The position numbers and the translations under genes were made by a program. DNA of 38,427 bases, taken from assembly GCF_029263785.1 (NCBI RefSeq), contig NZ_JAJUFE010000020.1:1-38427 (forward strand). Direction: 5' to 3'. Below the pieces are notes generated by a model. The model saw only the letters and a list, made by a program, of their open reading frames with translations. It ran no database searches and was not told the DNA's origin. Of this stretch, positions 8,681 to 18,661 are shown piece after piece. The stretch comes from Pusillimonas sp. Its GTDB lineage: Bacteria > Pseudomonadota > Gammaproteobacteria > Burkholderiales > Burkholderiaceae_B. How positions within the stretch are numbered: position 1 is the first letter of the stretch; every line of letters starts with the position of its first letter.

Positions 8681-10159
8681 ATGTCGGATACGCCAGTCAG
8701 GCCCCATGACGGCCCCATCACGATTCCACGCCGGCTCGACCCCGAGGACGCCCAGCTTGCGCTGCAACGGTTGCAGGCCATATTAAAGCGCCAGGAAGTG
8801 GTCGAGGCACTCGCGCGTCGCCAGTACGAGTCAGACGATCGATCGAACTTGCTCGAAGGAATGTTGCATCGTCAGCACGAAAACGAGATCCGCGCGATTG
8901 TCAACGAGCTGCACCCTTCGGATATTGCCTTCATCCTTGAATCGCTGCCCGAGAACGAGCGGCAGGCGGTTTGGCAGCTGGTCGATGCGCAACACGATGC
9001 AGACGTCCTGCTCGAGGTAGACGATTGGGCTCGGGAATCGCTCATCAAGTCGATGGACGTGGAGGACCTTGTAGCCGCCACGGGCACGATGGATGCAGAC
9101 GAGCTTGCCGACCTGGTACCGGATCTGCCCCCGGATGTTGTCGCTGAGGTTCAGAAAGGTCTGACCGACGCCGAGCGCGCGCAGCTCATCGAGGCAATGG
9201 GCTACCCGGAAGACACGGTCGGTGCGATCATGGATTTCGAGATGGTGCGCGTTCGCGAGGACGTGTCTCTCGAGGTGGTCTTGCGCTACCTGCGTCGCCT
9301 CCACGAACTACCGGACCATACCGACCAGATCTTCGTGGTCGACCGCGAAGATCGGCTTCGCGGCACGCTGGCGTTGTCCCGATTGCTGGTCAGCGAGCCT
9401 GATATGAAAGTGTCTGAAGTCATGGACACAGACTACCTTACGCTGAACCCCCTGGATTCCGACGCGGACGCAGCCGGCGCCTTCGAGCGCTACGATCTGG
9501 TCTCGGCCCCGGTAATTGACGATCAGGGCCGACTCATCGGCCGAGTGACGATCGCAGAGGTGGTAGACGTCATCCAGGAAGACTCGCAGGAACAAGCGTT
9601 GTCGCGCGCGGGTCTGCAAGAAGAAGACATTTTCGCTCCGTCGGTTCATGCAATTCGCAACCGGGCACCGTGGCTGCTGGTCAATTTGTTCACGGCGTCA
9701 ACGGCGGCATTTATTGCATCCCGATTCGAAGGTACGGTCAGTCATATCGTCGTGCTGGCTTTTCTGATGTCTATCGTGGCCGGAATCGGCGGCAACTCGG
9801 GTAATCAGACTATGACGCTGGTGATCCGGGCGCTTGCTGTCGGGCGGGTCAACAGCGCGAACATCTGGCAACTGGTCAAGCGCGAATTGAGTATTACCTT
9901 GCTGGTGGGAGTTTGCGGGAGCCTGGTTGCAGCGATATTTGCCTGGTATATCTCGGACTCCTGGTCGATTGCGCTGGTCATGATGGCTGCGATGATCGGG
10001 AATATGCTGATCGGTGCGGCCGTGGGCGTATTGATTCCACTGATGCGAGACAGGTTCGGCAAGGACCCCGCCATGGGGTCGTCGGTGCTGCTGACGTTCT
10101 TTACGGACTCTCTGGGATTCTTTATTTTTCTCGGACTGGCTACGGTGTTTTTGCTTTAG
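8681..10159 (+). CDS. mgtE: Magnesium channel/transporter MgtE
   Basis: MgtE is a homodimeric inner-membrane magnesium channel gated by cytoplasmic magnesium. The 492-residue protein has an acidic N-terminal domain (about 1-140), two CBS domains (about 145-275, including YPEDTVGAIMDF and TIAEVVDVIQED) and a C-terminal membrane domain of five helices with the family motif GGNSGNQTMTLVIRALA. A conserved-looking final helix region contains SVLLTFFTDSLGFFIFLG. The ATG at 8681 follows AAGG by 6 nt; the longer frame would use a TTG at 8675 that overlaps this site. Only its plus-strand neighbour, the M20 gene, is co-directional. It ends before a bidirectional terminator shared with secA. Confidence 0.95.
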   Translation: MSDTPVRPHDGPITIPRRLDPEDAQLALQRLQAILKRQEVVEALARRQYESDDRSNLLEGMLHRQHENEIRAIVNELHPSDIAFILESLPENERQAVWQLVDAQHDADVLLEVDDWARESLIKSMDVEDLVAATGTMDADELADLVPDLPPDVVAEVQKGLTDAERAQLIEAMGYPEDTVGAIMDFEMVRVREDVSLEVVLRYLRRLHELPDHTDQIFVVDREDRLRGTLALSRLLVSEPDMKVSEVMDTDYLTLNPLDSDADAAGAFERYDLVSAPVIDDQGRLIGRVTIAEVVDVIQEDSQEQALSRAGLQEEDIFAPSVHAIRNRAPWLLVNLFTASTAAFIASRFEGTVSHIVVLAFLMSIVAGIGGNSGNQTMTLVIRALAVGRVNSANIWQLVKRELSITLLVGVCGSLVAAIFAWYISDSWSIALVMMAAMIGNMLIGAAVGVLIPLMRDRFGKDPAMGSSVLLTFFTDSLGFFIFLGLATVFLL

Positions 10160-10281
10160 CCGTTTGCTTGGTAAGGCTCTTGTTTGCTCCTGTTTGGCGG
10201 GCAAGAGGTGAATTGACTGCATCGCTGTCCAAAGTGCGTAATGGTAGCAAACGAAGGATGCGCCAAAGAAACTGATTCAAC

Positions 10282-10314
10282 AAAAAGCCGACCTGCTAAC
10301 GCGGTCGGCTTTTT
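10282..10314. terminator. Bidirectional terminator between mgtE and secA
   Basis: AAAAAGCCGAC and GTCGGCTTTTT form an 11-bp inverted repeat around an 11-nt loop. It has a T-run on either strand, so it can end mgtE (plus) and secA (minus). A second, weaker hairpin (10177-10207) nearer mgtE has no T-run. Confidence 0.9.
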
Positions 10315-10365
10315 GTTTGGGGGCGCGCTTTGCAAACCCTGTGGTTTGCAGAAGCTCTCGGCAGC

Positions 10366-13110
10366 TCAGGTCAATTTGCCGTGGCAGTGCTTGTACTTTT
10401 TACCGCTACCGCATGGGCAGGGGTCGTTGCGGCCGACTTTGGGAACGGCTGCATCGGGCACAGCCTGGCGAGTAGCGGCTTCGGCGATGCCAGGGTCTTC
10501 GCCGCTTAGGGCTGCATCGTAGTCGGAGTGGTGGTACTTGACGTTCTCGAGCTGGGAGGGCTCGGGTTCGACGGCTTCGACCTGTTCGGGGGACTGGATT
10601 CGAACGGTAAGCAGTACTTTCACCACATCGTCGCGGACGCGGTCAAGCATGGCCGAGAAGAGCTCAAAGGCTTCCCGCTTGTATTCCTGCTTGGGATCCT
10701 TCTGTGCATAGCCGCGCAGATGGATGCCTTGACGCAGGTGGTCGAGGGCTGAAAGGTGAGCGCGCCAGCTGGTGTCGATGGCTTGCAGCAATACAGAACG
10801 CTCGAAGGGGGCCCAGTTTTCACGGCCGACGAGTTCCACTTTTTCTTCGTAGATTCGATTGGCTTCGGCCAGCACACGCTCAAGAAGCTCGTCGTCGGTA
10901 ATGTTGGGCTCCTGCTCCATGTATTGAGTCAGGGGGACCTGAATATGCCAATCGGATTCCAGCGCGGCCTCGAGGGCGGCAAGCTCCCACTGCTCCTCCA
11001 TGCTTTCTTCGGGTACATGCGAGCGGAAGAGCTCTGTGACGGCAGCCCGCGTAAGGTTGCGGATGGACTCGGACACGTCTGCCGATTCGAGCACTTCATT
11101 GCGCTGGGCATAAAGTACTTTGCGCTGGTCGTTGGCAACGTCGTCGTATTCGAGCAACTGCTTGCGAATGTCGAAGTTTCGTGCCTCGACCTTGCGTTGG
11201 GCCGACTCGATGGAACGTGAAACCATGCGCGCTTCGATGGGTTCGCCTTCGGGCAGACGCAGGCGCTCCATGATGGCGCGCACGCGGTCACCGGCAAAGA
11301 TGCGCATCAAGGAGTCGTCGAGGGAAAGATAGAAACGCGATGAACCCGGGTCACCCTGACGACCGGCACGGCCACGCAACTGGTTGTCGATGCGACGGGA
11401 TTCATGCCGTTCGGTACCGATAATGCGCAATCCGCCCGCAGCCTTGACCGCTTCGTTGGCAGGAGCCCATTCAGCCCGGACTTTCTCGATGCGTGCTTCT
11501 TTTTCGGCCTCTGACAGCGATTCGTCGGCGCGAATGAGGTCAATCTGCTTCTCGATGCTTCCGCCCAGCACAATATCTGTACCACGCCCGGCCATATTGG
11601 TGGCGATGGTGATATGACCAGGCTTACCTGCCTCGGCAACAATCTGGGCTTCGCGCTCGTGATGCTTGGCGTTGAGCACCTCGTGGGGCAGGCCTTCTTT
11701 TTTCAGAAGGTTGGACAGAAGCTCGGAGTTCTCGATACTGGTGGTTCCAACCAGTACGGGTTGGCCACGCTGGTGACAATCCTTGATGTCCGCCAGAATA
11801 GCGTTGAACTTCTCGGCATCGGTCTTGAAGACCTGGTCGTTCTGGTCGATACGCTGCATCGGCCGATTGGTCGGGATGATGACGGTCTCAAGGCCGTAAA
11901 TGGACTGAAACTCGAAAGCTTCAGTATCTGCGGTACCAGTCATCCCCGCCAGCTTGTCATACATCCGGAAATAGTTCTGGAAGGTGATCGAGGCAAGGGT
12001 CTGGTTCTCGTGCTGAATCGTGACGCCTTCTTTGGCCTCAACTGCCTGATGCAAGCCGTCGGACCAGCGACGACCTGCCATGAGGCGGCCGGTGAACTCG
12101 TCGACAATTACGACCTCGTCATTCTGCACCACATACTGCTGGTCGCGGAAGAACAGGTTATGAGCTCGCAGAGCCACCATCAGATGGTGAATCAGCGAAA
12201 TATGGCGGGGGTCGTAAAGGGACTCGCCTTCGGGCAACAGGCCCTGACTGACAAGCAACTGCTCGGCCTTGGTCATGCCGGCTTCAGACAGGTGAACCTG
12301 TTGTGCTTTCTCGTCGACCCAGAAATCGCCTTCAGGCTCGGGCTCGTGCGGCTTGGGCTCCGAGGCCATGCGGGTCAGCATGGGTGGCACAACGTTCATG
12401 CGCACATACAGTTCGGTGTTGTCTTCGGCCTGGCCGGAAATAATCAGGGGTGTACGAGCCTCATCGATCAGGATGGAGTCGACCTCGTCGACAATGGCGT
12501 ACGCAAGCGGACGCTGACGCCGGTCTTCGGCGCGGTACTCCATGTTGTCGCGCAGGTAATCGAAGCCAAACTCGTTGTTGGTTCCGTAGGTGATGTCGGC
12601 GGCATAGGCAGCCACCTTCTCTTCGTTGGGCTGTTGTGGCACAACCACGCCCACGGACATGCCCAGGAAGTTATACAGACGGCCCATCCACTCGGCGTCG
12701 CGACGTGCGAGATAGTCGTTGACGGTAACAACGTGAACGCCGCGCCCCGACAGGGCATTGAGGTACACGCTCAATGTAGCCATCAGCGTCTTGCCTTCAC
12801 CGGTACGCATTTCGGCGATCTGGCCATTATGAAGTGCGATAGCCCCCAGCAACTGTACATCGAAGTGGCGCATGCCAAAAACGCGCTTGCTGGCCTCGCG
12901 GACGACGGCGAAAGCCTCGACCAGCATATCGTCCAGGGAGACTCCTGACTGATAGCGCTGGCGGAATTCATCCGTCTTTGCCTTGAGCTCTTCGTCAGAT
13001 AGTGCTGCAAGCGTGGGCTCCAGCGCATTGATCTGCGCCACCAGCTTGCGATACTTCTTGAGTATGCGGTCGTTTCGGCTACCGATGAGCTTTTTTAGCA
13101 AAGAAACCAT
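10366..13110 (-). CDS. secA: Preprotein translocase ATPase SecA
   Basis: SecA is the motor that pushes secretory proteins through SecYEG. The 914-residue protein has the Walker A site MRTGEGKT (102-109, the same position as in E. coli), Walker B/DEAD-like [20 protein letters not shown], the helicase C region [15 protein letters not shown], and the C-terminal zinc-binding motif [14 protein letters not shown] next to the end, which binds SecB and phospholipid. I chose the start [10 protein letters not shown] at 13110, which places the Walker A site as in other SecA proteins; the longer frame adds 11 unlikely residues. There is no strong ribosome binding site. It lies downstream of the M23 peptidase gene with a 113-bp gap and ends at the terminator shared with mgtE. 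Confidence 0.98.
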   Translation of the reverse strand: MVSLLKKLIGSRNDRILKKYRKLVAQINALEPTLAALSDEELKAKTDEFRQRYQSGVSLDDMLVEAFAVVREASKRVFGMRHFDVQLLGAIALHNGQIAEMRTGEGKTLMATLSVYLNALSGRGVHVVTVNDYLARRDAEWMGRLYNFLGMSVGVVVPQQPNEEKVAAYAADITYGTNNEFGFDYLRDNMEYRAEDRRQRPLAYAIVDEVDSILIDEARTPLIISGQAEDNTELYVRMNVVPPMLTRMASEPKPHEPEPEGDFWVDEKAQQVHLSEAGMTKAEQLLVSQGLLPEGESLYDPRHISLIHHLMVALRAHNLFFRDQQYVVQNDEVVIVDEFTGRLMAGRRWSDGLHQAVEAKEGVTIQHENQTLASITFQNYFRMYDKLAGMTGTADTEAFEFQSIYGLETVIIPTNRPMQRIDQNDQVFKTDAEKFNAILADIKDCHQRGQPVLVGTTSIENSELLSNLLKKEGLPHEVLNAKHHEREAQIVAEAGKPGHITIATNMAGRGTDIVLGGSIEKQIDLIRADESLSEAEKEARIEKVRAEWAPANEAVKAAGGLRIIGTERHESRRIDNQLRGRAGRQGDPGSSRFYLSLDDSLMRIFAGDRVRAIMERLRLPEGEPIEARMVSRSIESAQRKVEARNFDIRKQLLEYDDVANDQRKVLYAQRNEVLESADVSESIRNLTRAAVTELFRSHVPEESMEEQWELAALEAALESDWHIQVPLTQYMEQEPNITDDELLERVLAEANRIYEEKVELVGRENWAPFERSVLLQAIDTSWRAHLSALDHLRQGIHLRGYAQKDPKQEYKREAFELFSAMLDRVRDDVVKVLLTVRIQSPEQVEAVEPEPSQLENVKYHHSDYDAALSGEDPGIAEAATRQAVPDAAVPKVGRNDPCPCGSGKKYKHCHGKLT

Positions 13111-13223
13111 TATCGTGTCGTTGTTGCGAACCCGGCAAACCACAGGGTGAATTTGAACTGTGAATCTGCCGGCAATCGCTTGCCTCTAAGGTTGGCGGGA
13201 GAACCCGCAGAAAACGAAACAGT

Positions 13224-14225
13224 TTAACGCACCTTTGATACAACGGCGTCAAGATGCTCAGTGGCGTCGGTCAATAAGGTGGGATCAGCTTTGGGCTTTT
13301 CCAGAAATAGTACGGGGTCCAATGCATGGCCCGCCATGCGTACTTCAAAATGCAGATGAGGCCCTGTGGAATGGCCGGTAGATCCCACCGCAGCGATCTC
13401 CTGGCCGCGAGAGACAATATCCCCTACCTTGACCTTGACTTTGGATGCATGCGCATAGCGTGTGACAAGGTCGCCGCCGTGATTTATTTCGACCATCTTG
13501 CCATATCCCGACCGATATCCCGCCACGGTAACCACGCCACCGGACGCAGCATATATGGGGGTTCCCCGAGGCGCCGCAAAGTCCAGGCCCTCATGCATGA
13601 CATGACGCCGTGAAATGGGATGGCGACGCCAGCCAAACGAGGAACTCAGATAGGGATAATTGACAGGCATGAGACTGGGAAGGCTGGCTTCGACACCGGC
13701 ACGGCGTGTCAAGGCAAGGTCCATCATCCGATACCAGTCCTTTTGGCGCGATGCGATGTCGCGAAGAGAGTCCACTTCATCGTCAAGCGCAGGTTCGGCC
13801 TTGAAAGACATCTTGCGCTTGAGAGGTGCAGGCTCCGAGTCGCCGATGTAGTCCATGATCGGGGGGGCAGCCTGTTCAAGCCCGGCCTGAATTTCGGGAT
13901 CGGTGTAGGGGACACCGGCAATTTCCGCCACTCGACGGCTCAGACCTTCGATCTCGATGATCTTTGCCTGAAGGTCGCCCAGCTTGGCTGCCAGCACCTC
14001 GACCTGTTCGCTTTTGTCCTGACTATGACCCACAACCCGCGCACTGTACAAATCAAGGGCGGGAACATCAAGGCTCGCACCTTCCTTGAAATGTGAATGA
14101 ATCCAGGCCCCCGCAGCCGCAGACGACCCCAGCAAGACCAAACCTATCAGCGCTGCTATCGGCGCCCTGATTCCTTTGGAGTTAGAATCAGACGCACGCC
14201 CTTTCGTCAATACTACTCTCACCAT
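13224..14225 (-). CDS. M23-family (LytM) peptidase, membrane anchored
   Basis: This 333-residue envelope protein has a short cytoplasmic start, one membrane segment (about 21-41), a predicted coiled coil (about 70-105) and a C-terminal LytM domain (about 190-315). The zinc ligands are all present: H211 and D215 in HEGLDF, and H290/H292 in TGPHLHFEVR. It is therefore expected to be an active peptidoglycan endopeptidase rather than a degenerate activator of the EnvC type. AAGGA lies just upstream of the ATG. The gene is on the secA strand and divergent from dciA, with only 15 bp between start codons. An M23 peptidase at this place next to secA is common in beta- and gammaproteobacteria. The precise bond cleaved is unknown. 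Confidence 0.92.
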   Translation of the reverse strand: MVRVVLTKGRASDSNSKGIRAPIAALIGLVLLGSSAAAGAWIHSHFKEGASLDVPALDLYSARVVGHSQDKSEQVEVLAAKLGDLQAKIIEIEGLSRRVAEIAGVPYTDPEIQAGLEQAAPPIMDYIGDSEPAPLKRKMSFKAEPALDDEVDSLRDIASRQKDWYRMMDLALTRRAGVEASLPSLMPVNYPYLSSSFGWRRHPISRRHVMHEGLDFAAPRGTPIYAASGGVVTVAGYRSGYGKMVEINHGGDLVTRYAHASKVKVKVGDIVSRGQEIAAVGSTGHSTGPHLHFEVRMAGHALDPVLFLEKPKADPTLLTDATEHLDAVVSKVR

Positions 14226-14240
14226 ACATCCTTACTATTC

Positions 14241-14723
14241 ATGAACCGTGCTTCCGGCCATCCGCGTCGTACTGCAGATCGCATTGCCGACACCGCCATT
14301 GAGTGGCTCGGCACTGACCGACTCGGTGCCAATGTCCTGACGATGGCACGAAACCTGCTGGCGCTTGAGCGGGCCATGAAGACAATATTGCCATCCAGCC
14401 TGGCCGAGGCGTGCCAGGTTGCACGACTGGAAGATCAACGTCTGACGGTCGCAGTTCCAAGCGCTGCGTACGCAGCGCGCCTGCGACAACTCGCTCCGCG
14501 CACGGTCGCACAGCTTGCGCGCAGCGGATGGAACCTTAACGAAATACAGGTCAAGGTACAAGCGAGCCTGTTACAAAGCCGGATGAAAAAGCCTCTGCCC
14601 AAGCAAAGCATTCCGTTGGACAATAAGGGGCTTGAAGCGTTCCGCAGTTTGCAAGAGAACCTGCGGCCCGGGCCGTTGGCCGACGCGGTTGCCAGACTGA
14701 TAGCTCGCCACGGGCAAACATGA
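14241..14723 (+). CDS. dciA: DUF721 protein, DciA-like helicase operator
   Basis: This 160-residue protein matches the DUF721 family, of which DciA is the ancestral loader/operator of the replicative helicase DnaB in bacteria lacking DnaC. The N-terminal half (about 8-100) carries the DUF721 pattern: a helix with LTMARNLLALERAMKTILP, then a beta-strand stretch LEDQRLTVAVPSAAYAARLRQL. The C-terminal tail is basic and probably flexible. The ATG at 14241 was chosen because the longer frame would run back across the start of the M23 gene. It sits in the lpxC-M23-secA neighbourhood, where this family is also found in Pseudomonas. It is convergent with lpxC. Confidence 0.8.
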   Translation: MNRASGHPRRTADRIADTAIEWLGTDRLGANVLTMARNLLALERAMKTILPSSLAEACQVARLEDQRLTVAVPSAAYAARLRQLAPRTVAQLARSGWNLNEIQVKVQASLLQSRMKKPLPKQSIPLDNKGLEAFRSLQENLRPGPLADAVARLIARHGQT

Positions 14724-14824
14724 GCAAGCTGTACAGTAAGCATGCCGTTCTGCGACAAGTACGGCGCAGACGGTAGTGTGACAGCGCTACAGACACTAAC
14801 CCGCTACAAATGTGCAGCAGGTCG

Positions 14825-15748
14825 TCAGGCGAATTTCCATTCGTTAACAAAAGCGCGGGCCGGCTTGGCCGTTGCTTCGTAGGTAACCAGTTCCCAGGCA
14901 TCTTGTTGAGCCAACAATGCGCGAGCAAGCTGGTTATTCAGACCGTGCCCCGATTTGCACGCAACGTATCGTGCTACCAAGGGCTTGCCGATAAGATAGA
15001 GATCACCGATGGCGTCGAGTATTTTGTGCTTCACGAACTCGTCTTCATAACGAAGGCCATCTGAGTTCAACACACGATACTCGTCCATGACAATAGCGTT
15101 ATCAAGGCTGCCGCCGCGAGCAAGACCCGCCGCACGCAATGCTTCTACTTCACTGACGAAACCAAAGGTGCGGGCACGCGCCACCGTCTTGACGTAAGAG
15201 TCTTTCGCGAAATCGACTTCGGCAAAATTTGCCGTGGAATCGATGGCCGGATGCCGGAAATCGATGGCAAACGACAGCGCAAACCCGTCGTAGGGCTCCA
15301 GACGAGCCCACTTGAGATTATCGCCCTCACCCTCGCTGACCTCCACAGTTTTGAGAACCTTAAGGAATTGCTTGGGTGCCGATTGCTCTTGCAGGCCGGC
15401 GGAACGCAGTAAATAGACGAACGTACCCGCGCTGCCATCCATGATGGGAACTTCTTCTGCTGTCAGGTCGACATGCAGATTGTCGATACCCAGACCAGCC
15501 AGTGCCGACATCAGATGCTCGACTGTGGAGACGCGCACATTCCCTTTTTGCAGCACGGAAGCCATGCGCGTGTCGCTGACGCCCAGTGCCTGCGCAGGCA
15601 GATCCACGATTTCGGGCAGGTCAACGCGATGGAACACAATACCGGTGTTGGGCTCGGCCGGACGCAACGTGATCTCGACGCGCCGTCCGGAGTGCAGACC
15701 CACGCCTTTCGTACTGATGGCCTTTTGTATTGTGCGTTGACGAAGCAT
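14825..15748 (-). CDS. lpxC: UDP-3-O-acyl-N-acetylglucosamine deacetylase LpxC
   Basis: LpxC is the zinc enzyme for the first committed step of lipid A synthesis. The 307 residues match the family (305 in E. coli). Zinc ligands are H78 in VEHLMSAL, and H241 and D245 in [18 protein letters not shown] (15-21) near the N-terminus is also conserved. It follows ftsZ on the same strand but is separated by 343 bp containing a terminator-like hairpin, so it probably has its own promoter. Confidence 0.98.
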   Translation of the reverse strand: MLRQRTIQKAISTKGVGLHSGRRVEITLRPAEPNTGIVFHRVDLPEIVDLPAQALGVSDTRMASVLQKGNVRVSTVEHLMSALAGLGIDNLHVDLTAEEVPIMDGSAGTFVYLLRSAGLQEQSAPKQFLKVLKTVEVSEGEGDNLKWARLEPYDGFALSFAIDFRHPAIDSTANFAEVDFAKDSYVKTVARARTFGFVSEVEALRAAGLARGGSLDNAIVMDEYRVLNSDGLRYEDEFVKHKILDAIGDLYLIGKPLVARYVACKSGHGLNNQLARALLAQQDAWELVTYEATAKPARAFVNEWKFA

Positions 15749-15873
15749 AAAACTCTAAAAGTGGAAACGGAATGGCCGGCCACGCGGGCCGAACAGGCAG
15801 GCTATGCGCGAAGGTTTATCCCGCCTGAAGCAAATCGCGGCACTTCAGCCTTCGCAATAAGTGATAACACCAT

Positions 15874-15879
15874 ATTGTA
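15874..15879 (-). promoter_or_regulatory. Possible -10 box of lpxC
   Basis: TACAAT on the minus strand lies between the ftsZ terminator and lpxC. The -35 is weak, so this is a position guess for an independent lpxC promoter. Confidence 0.3.
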
Positions 15880-15954
15880 ACTTCAATCCACTACGGCGCG
15901 CATGTTTTTTTGCATCGCACCAATAGGTAGAAGCTATCTCCCAAGTTAGACACG

Positions 15955-16021
15955 TAAACAACAAACACGGGCGCACCGCTGCAGCCGGCCGGGGAGAGAG
16001 CCGGCAGCGGCGATGGCGCCC
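15955..16021 (-). terminator. Terminator after ftsZ (end of the dcw cluster)
   Basis: A long interrupted hairpin pairs GGGCGC with GCGCCC, CCGCT with AGCGG and GCCGGC with GCCGGC (15969-16021). On the minus strand it is followed by a T-rich tail reading GTGTTTGTTGTTT. It begins 71 bp downstream of the ftsZ stop. Confidence 0.7.
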
Positions 16022-16091
16022 GTTCGCAGTTGTAACGGCTGCACTACATAAATGTGAGAGTCATTTTTGCTCTATTTGTTCCCTTTGACCC

Positions 16092-17261
16092 TCAGTCTGC
16101 CTGTTTACGCAAGAAAGCCGGAATATCAAAGTGGTCCATGCCTGCAGTTTCTAGCGCGCGCACCTGAGCAGATGCTTGTCCACGCGGATTGCGGATAACC
16201 GCCGGAACTTCCGAATTGGCGAAGTCGGCAACATGCGAAATGGGCAGGTCGTCCGTACCGGTACGCAGAGCTTCACTACGGTCAGATACCAGTTGGGGAC
16301 GAGCCGTCTTTGAGCCCAGACCGGTAGCGACAACCGTGACGCGCAGGTTTTCGCCCATGGATTCGTCATAGGCCGTACCGAAGATGACTGTCGCATCTTC
16401 AGCAGCGTAACTACGGATCGTATCCATGATTTCGCGAGTCTCGCGCATCTTGAGTGTACGGCTGGCAGTGATGTTGACCAGCATGCCGCGGGCGCCATGC
16501 AGATCGACGCCTTCGAGCAGCGGGCAAGCGATGGCTTGCTCGGCTGCCACGCGGGCACGATCAGGACCGGAGGCGATCGAAGTACCCATCATGGCCTGGC
16601 CTTGCTCACCCATGATTGTCTTGACGTCCTCGAAGTCAACGTTGACGTTACCCTCGACGTTGATGATCTCGGCGATGCCGGCGCAAGCGTTATGCAATAC
16701 ATCGTCGGCAGCCTTGAAGCAGTCCTCCTGCGTAGCGTCCTCATCCATCAGGTCGTACAGGTTTTCGTTGAGCACGACGATAAGTGAATGCACATGCTTG
16801 GACAATTCAGCAATGCCTTCCTCTGCCATCTTCATCCGCTTGGCCCCTTCGAACAGGAAGGGCTTGGTGACGACACCAACGGTGAGGATGCCGAGCTCTT
16901 TGGCGACTTCAGCCACTACCGGACCGGCACCTGTGCCCGTGCCACCGCCCATACCGGCGGTAATGAACACCATATGGGCGCCATTGAGCGCAGCGCGAAT
17001 CTCTTCGCGTGCCGTTTCAGCAGCCGCCCTTCCCTGTTCCGGCTTGGCACCAGCGCCCAGCCCGGTACGACCCAGCTTGATCTGAATGGGTGCTTCGCTG
17101 GTAGCCAATGCCTGTGCATCGGTATTGGCGCAAATGAAATCCACTCCGTTTATGCCGGAACGGATCATGTGCGCTACCGCATTTCCGCCGGCTCCGCCGA
17201 CACCGACCACCTTTATGACGGTGCCACTGGCATTGTTGTCGAGCATTTCAAAATTCATCAT
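16092..17261 (-). CDS. ftsZ: Cell division GTPase FtsZ
   Basis: FtsZ polymerises into the Z-ring that organises septation. The 389-residue protein has the tubulin signature GGGTGTG (105-111), the T7/synergy loop NVDFEDVKTIM, and the C-terminal peptide DHFDIPAFLRKQAD that binds FtsA and ZipA-type partners. The start is the first of two adjacent ATG codons, 6 nt after GAGGGAG; the longer frame adds 18 unsupported residues. A 166-bp gap to ftsA contains an intrinsic-terminator-like hairpin 37 nt upstream of this start, so FtsZ levels may be set by attenuation or by its own promoter. Confidence 0.98.
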   Translation of the reverse strand: MMNFEMLDNNASGTVIKVVGVGGAGGNAVAHMIRSGINGVDFICANTDAQALATSEAPIQIKLGRTGLGAGAKPEQGRAAAETAREEIRAALNGAHMVFITAGMGGGTGTGAGPVVAEVAKELGILTVGVVTKPFLFEGAKRMKMAEEGIAELSKHVHSLIVVLNENLYDLMDEDATQEDCFKAADDVLHNACAGIAEIINVEGNVNVDFEDVKTIMGEQGQAMMGTSIASGPDRARVAAEQAIACPLLEGVDLHGARGMLVNITASRTLKMRETREIMDTIRSYAAEDATVIFGTAYDESMGENLRVTVVATGLGSKTARPQLVSDRSEALRTGTDDLPISHVADFANSEVPAVIRNPRGQASAQVRALETAGMDHFDIPAFLRKQAD

Positions 17262-17297
17262 GGTTGACTCCCTCACATTCCAAAAAAGCAAAAATTT

Positions 17298-17326
17298 AAA
17301 AAACTCCCCAAACAACTTTTCGGAGT
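17298..17326 (-). terminator. Terminator-like hairpin between ftsA and ftsZ
   Basis: On the minus strand ACTCC pairs with GGAGT, with further A-T pairs inside, and the hairpin is followed at once by six Ts and then AAATTTTT. It sits inside the cluster just before the ftsZ ribosome binding site, so it may attenuate ftsZ rather than end the operon completely. Confidence 0.55.
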
Positions 17327-17408
17327 CGTCTCAAACAGAATGCCAACCCTTTCGGCTCGCACCAAGCTTGAAGCGCCTCCAGAGGACGAACTGCTTCGCG
17401 TCCGCCCC

Positions 17409-17431
17409 TTAAGGACTTATCCCGTCCTTAA
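17409..17431 (-). repeat. Perfect hairpin overlapping the ftsA stop codon
   Basis: On the minus strand TTAAGGAC and GTCCTTAA form an 8-bp perfect stem with a 7-nt loop, and the left arm includes the ftsA TAA. No T-run follows, so an RNA processing or stability role is more likely than termination. Confidence 0.55.
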
Positions 17432-18654
17432 TTCATGAACCACTCCTTCATCCGGGCCAGCAATGTCTTGAAGCTGCCGGTTTGCTGAGCGACCTTCTTG
17501 CCACGCGCCCGTTGAAGTCGTGCCTCGGACAACAGACCCATGACTGTCGAGAACCGGGGGTTGCGCATTACATCGGCGAGGCTTCCTTCGTAGCTGGGCA
17601 CCGCCACGCGCACCGGCTTCAGAAATACATCTTCAGCCAGCTCTACGATGCCGGGCATCAGCGAGGTACCGCCGGTCAGTACGACGCCCGACGAAAGCAG
17701 ATCTTCGTAGCCCGATTCACGCACGATCTGTTGAACAAAGGTAAAAAGCTCTTCGATTCGCGGTTCAATGACCGCACCCAGGGCTTGGCGCTTGACCTGC
17801 CGGTTAGGTCGGTCGCCAAGACCGGGAACCTCGATATATTCCTCGGCCGTTGCCAGGACCTGCTTGGCAATGCCATGCCGCAACTTGATTTCTTCGGCAT
17901 CAGGCGTTGGTGTGCGCAGCATGGCCGCGATATCGCTGGTGACCTGGTCGCCCGCGATAGGGACAACCGCCGTGTGGCGAATGGCACCACCCGTATATAT
18001 GGCGATATCGGTGGTTCCACCGCCGATATCCACCAGCACCACTCCCAACTCCTTTTCGTCGGACGTCAGGCAGGACATGCTTGATGCGAGCGGCTGGAGG
18101 ATAAGATCCTGGACTTCGAGTCCGCAGCGACGGACGCACTTGACAATGTTTTGAGCAGCGCTGACCGCCCCCGTCACGATATGGACCCTGACTTCAAGTC
18201 GAAGCCCGCTCATGCCGATTGGTTCCCGGATATCTTCCTGCGAATCAACAATGAACTCCTGCGTCAGCACATGAAGCACCTGCTGATCGGTAGGAATGTT
18301 GACTGCCTTGGCGGTTTCAATGACACGCGCCACATCCGTTGGGGTAACTTCTTTATCCTTGACCGCCACCATGCCACTGGAATTGAAGCTGGTGATGTGG
18401 CTGCCGGCAATTCCGGTGTAGACCTCGCGGATCTTGCAGTCGGCCATCAATTCGGCTTCTTCCAGGGCGCGCTGGATGGAATTGACTGTCGACTCGATAT
18501 TGACAACCACCCCCTTGCGCATGCCCTGGGATTCATGCTGCCCCAGGCCTATTACTTCAAAACGCCCCTCCGGCAGGATCTCCGCCACAACGGCAACCAC
18601 CTTGCTGGTGCCGATATCGAGTGCAACGATCAGGTCCTTGATGTCACGGGTCAT
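17428..18654 (-). CDS. ftsA: Cell division protein FtsA
   Basis: FtsA is an actin-like ATPase that tethers FtsZ to the membrane and recruits later division proteins. The 408-residue protein starts MTRDIKDLIVALDIGTSKV with the phosphate-1 motif DIGTSK (13-18), has the phosphate-2 motif VLVDIGGGTTDIAIY, the adenosine motif VVLTGGTSLMPGI, and ends in the amphipathic membrane-binding helix LLARMKEWFMN (398-408). The longer frame upstream runs into ftsQ and was rejected. The start lies 7 nt after the ftsQ stop, so translation is likely coupled. Confidence 0.98.
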   Translation of the reverse strand: MTRDIKDLIVALDIGTSKVVAVVAEILPEGRFEVIGLGQHESQGMRKGVVVNIESTVNSIQRALEEAELMADCKIREVYTGIAGSHITSFNSSGMVAVKDKEVTPTDVARVIETAKAVNIPTDQQVLHVLTQEFIVDSQEDIREPIGMSGLRLEVRVHIVTGAVSAAQNIVKCVRRCGLEVQDLILQPLASSMSCLTSDEKELGVVLVDIGGGTTDIAIYTGGAIRHTAVVPIAGDQVTSDIAAMLRTPTPDAEEIKLRHGIAKQVLATAEEYIEVPGLGDRPNRQVKRQALGAVIEPRIEELFTFVQQIVRESGYEDLLSSGVVLTGGTSLMPGIVELAEDVFLKPVRVAVPSYEGSLADVMRNPRFSTVMGLLSEARLQRARGKKVAQQTGSFKTLLARMKEWFMN

Positions 18655-18661
18655 AGCTTTT

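Larger units (their letters stand above)
15749..16091 (-). other. 343-bp lpxC-ftsZ spacer
   Basis: No coding sequence is supported. It holds the ftsZ terminator (15955-16021) and a likely lpxC promoter region with a -10-like TACAAT on the minus strand (15879-15874), about 125 nt before the lpxC start. A clear -35 is not visible. Confidence 0.6.

Noticed and set aside
10177-10207. Hairpin just after mgtE as a terminator
   Set aside because: The 11-bp stem depends on G-U pairs and has no T-run; the strong element at 10282-10314 explains termination better.
11614-12948. 444-residue plus-strand reading frame opposite secA
   Set aside because: It mirrors the codon phase of secA, has no recognisable domain and no ribosome binding site.
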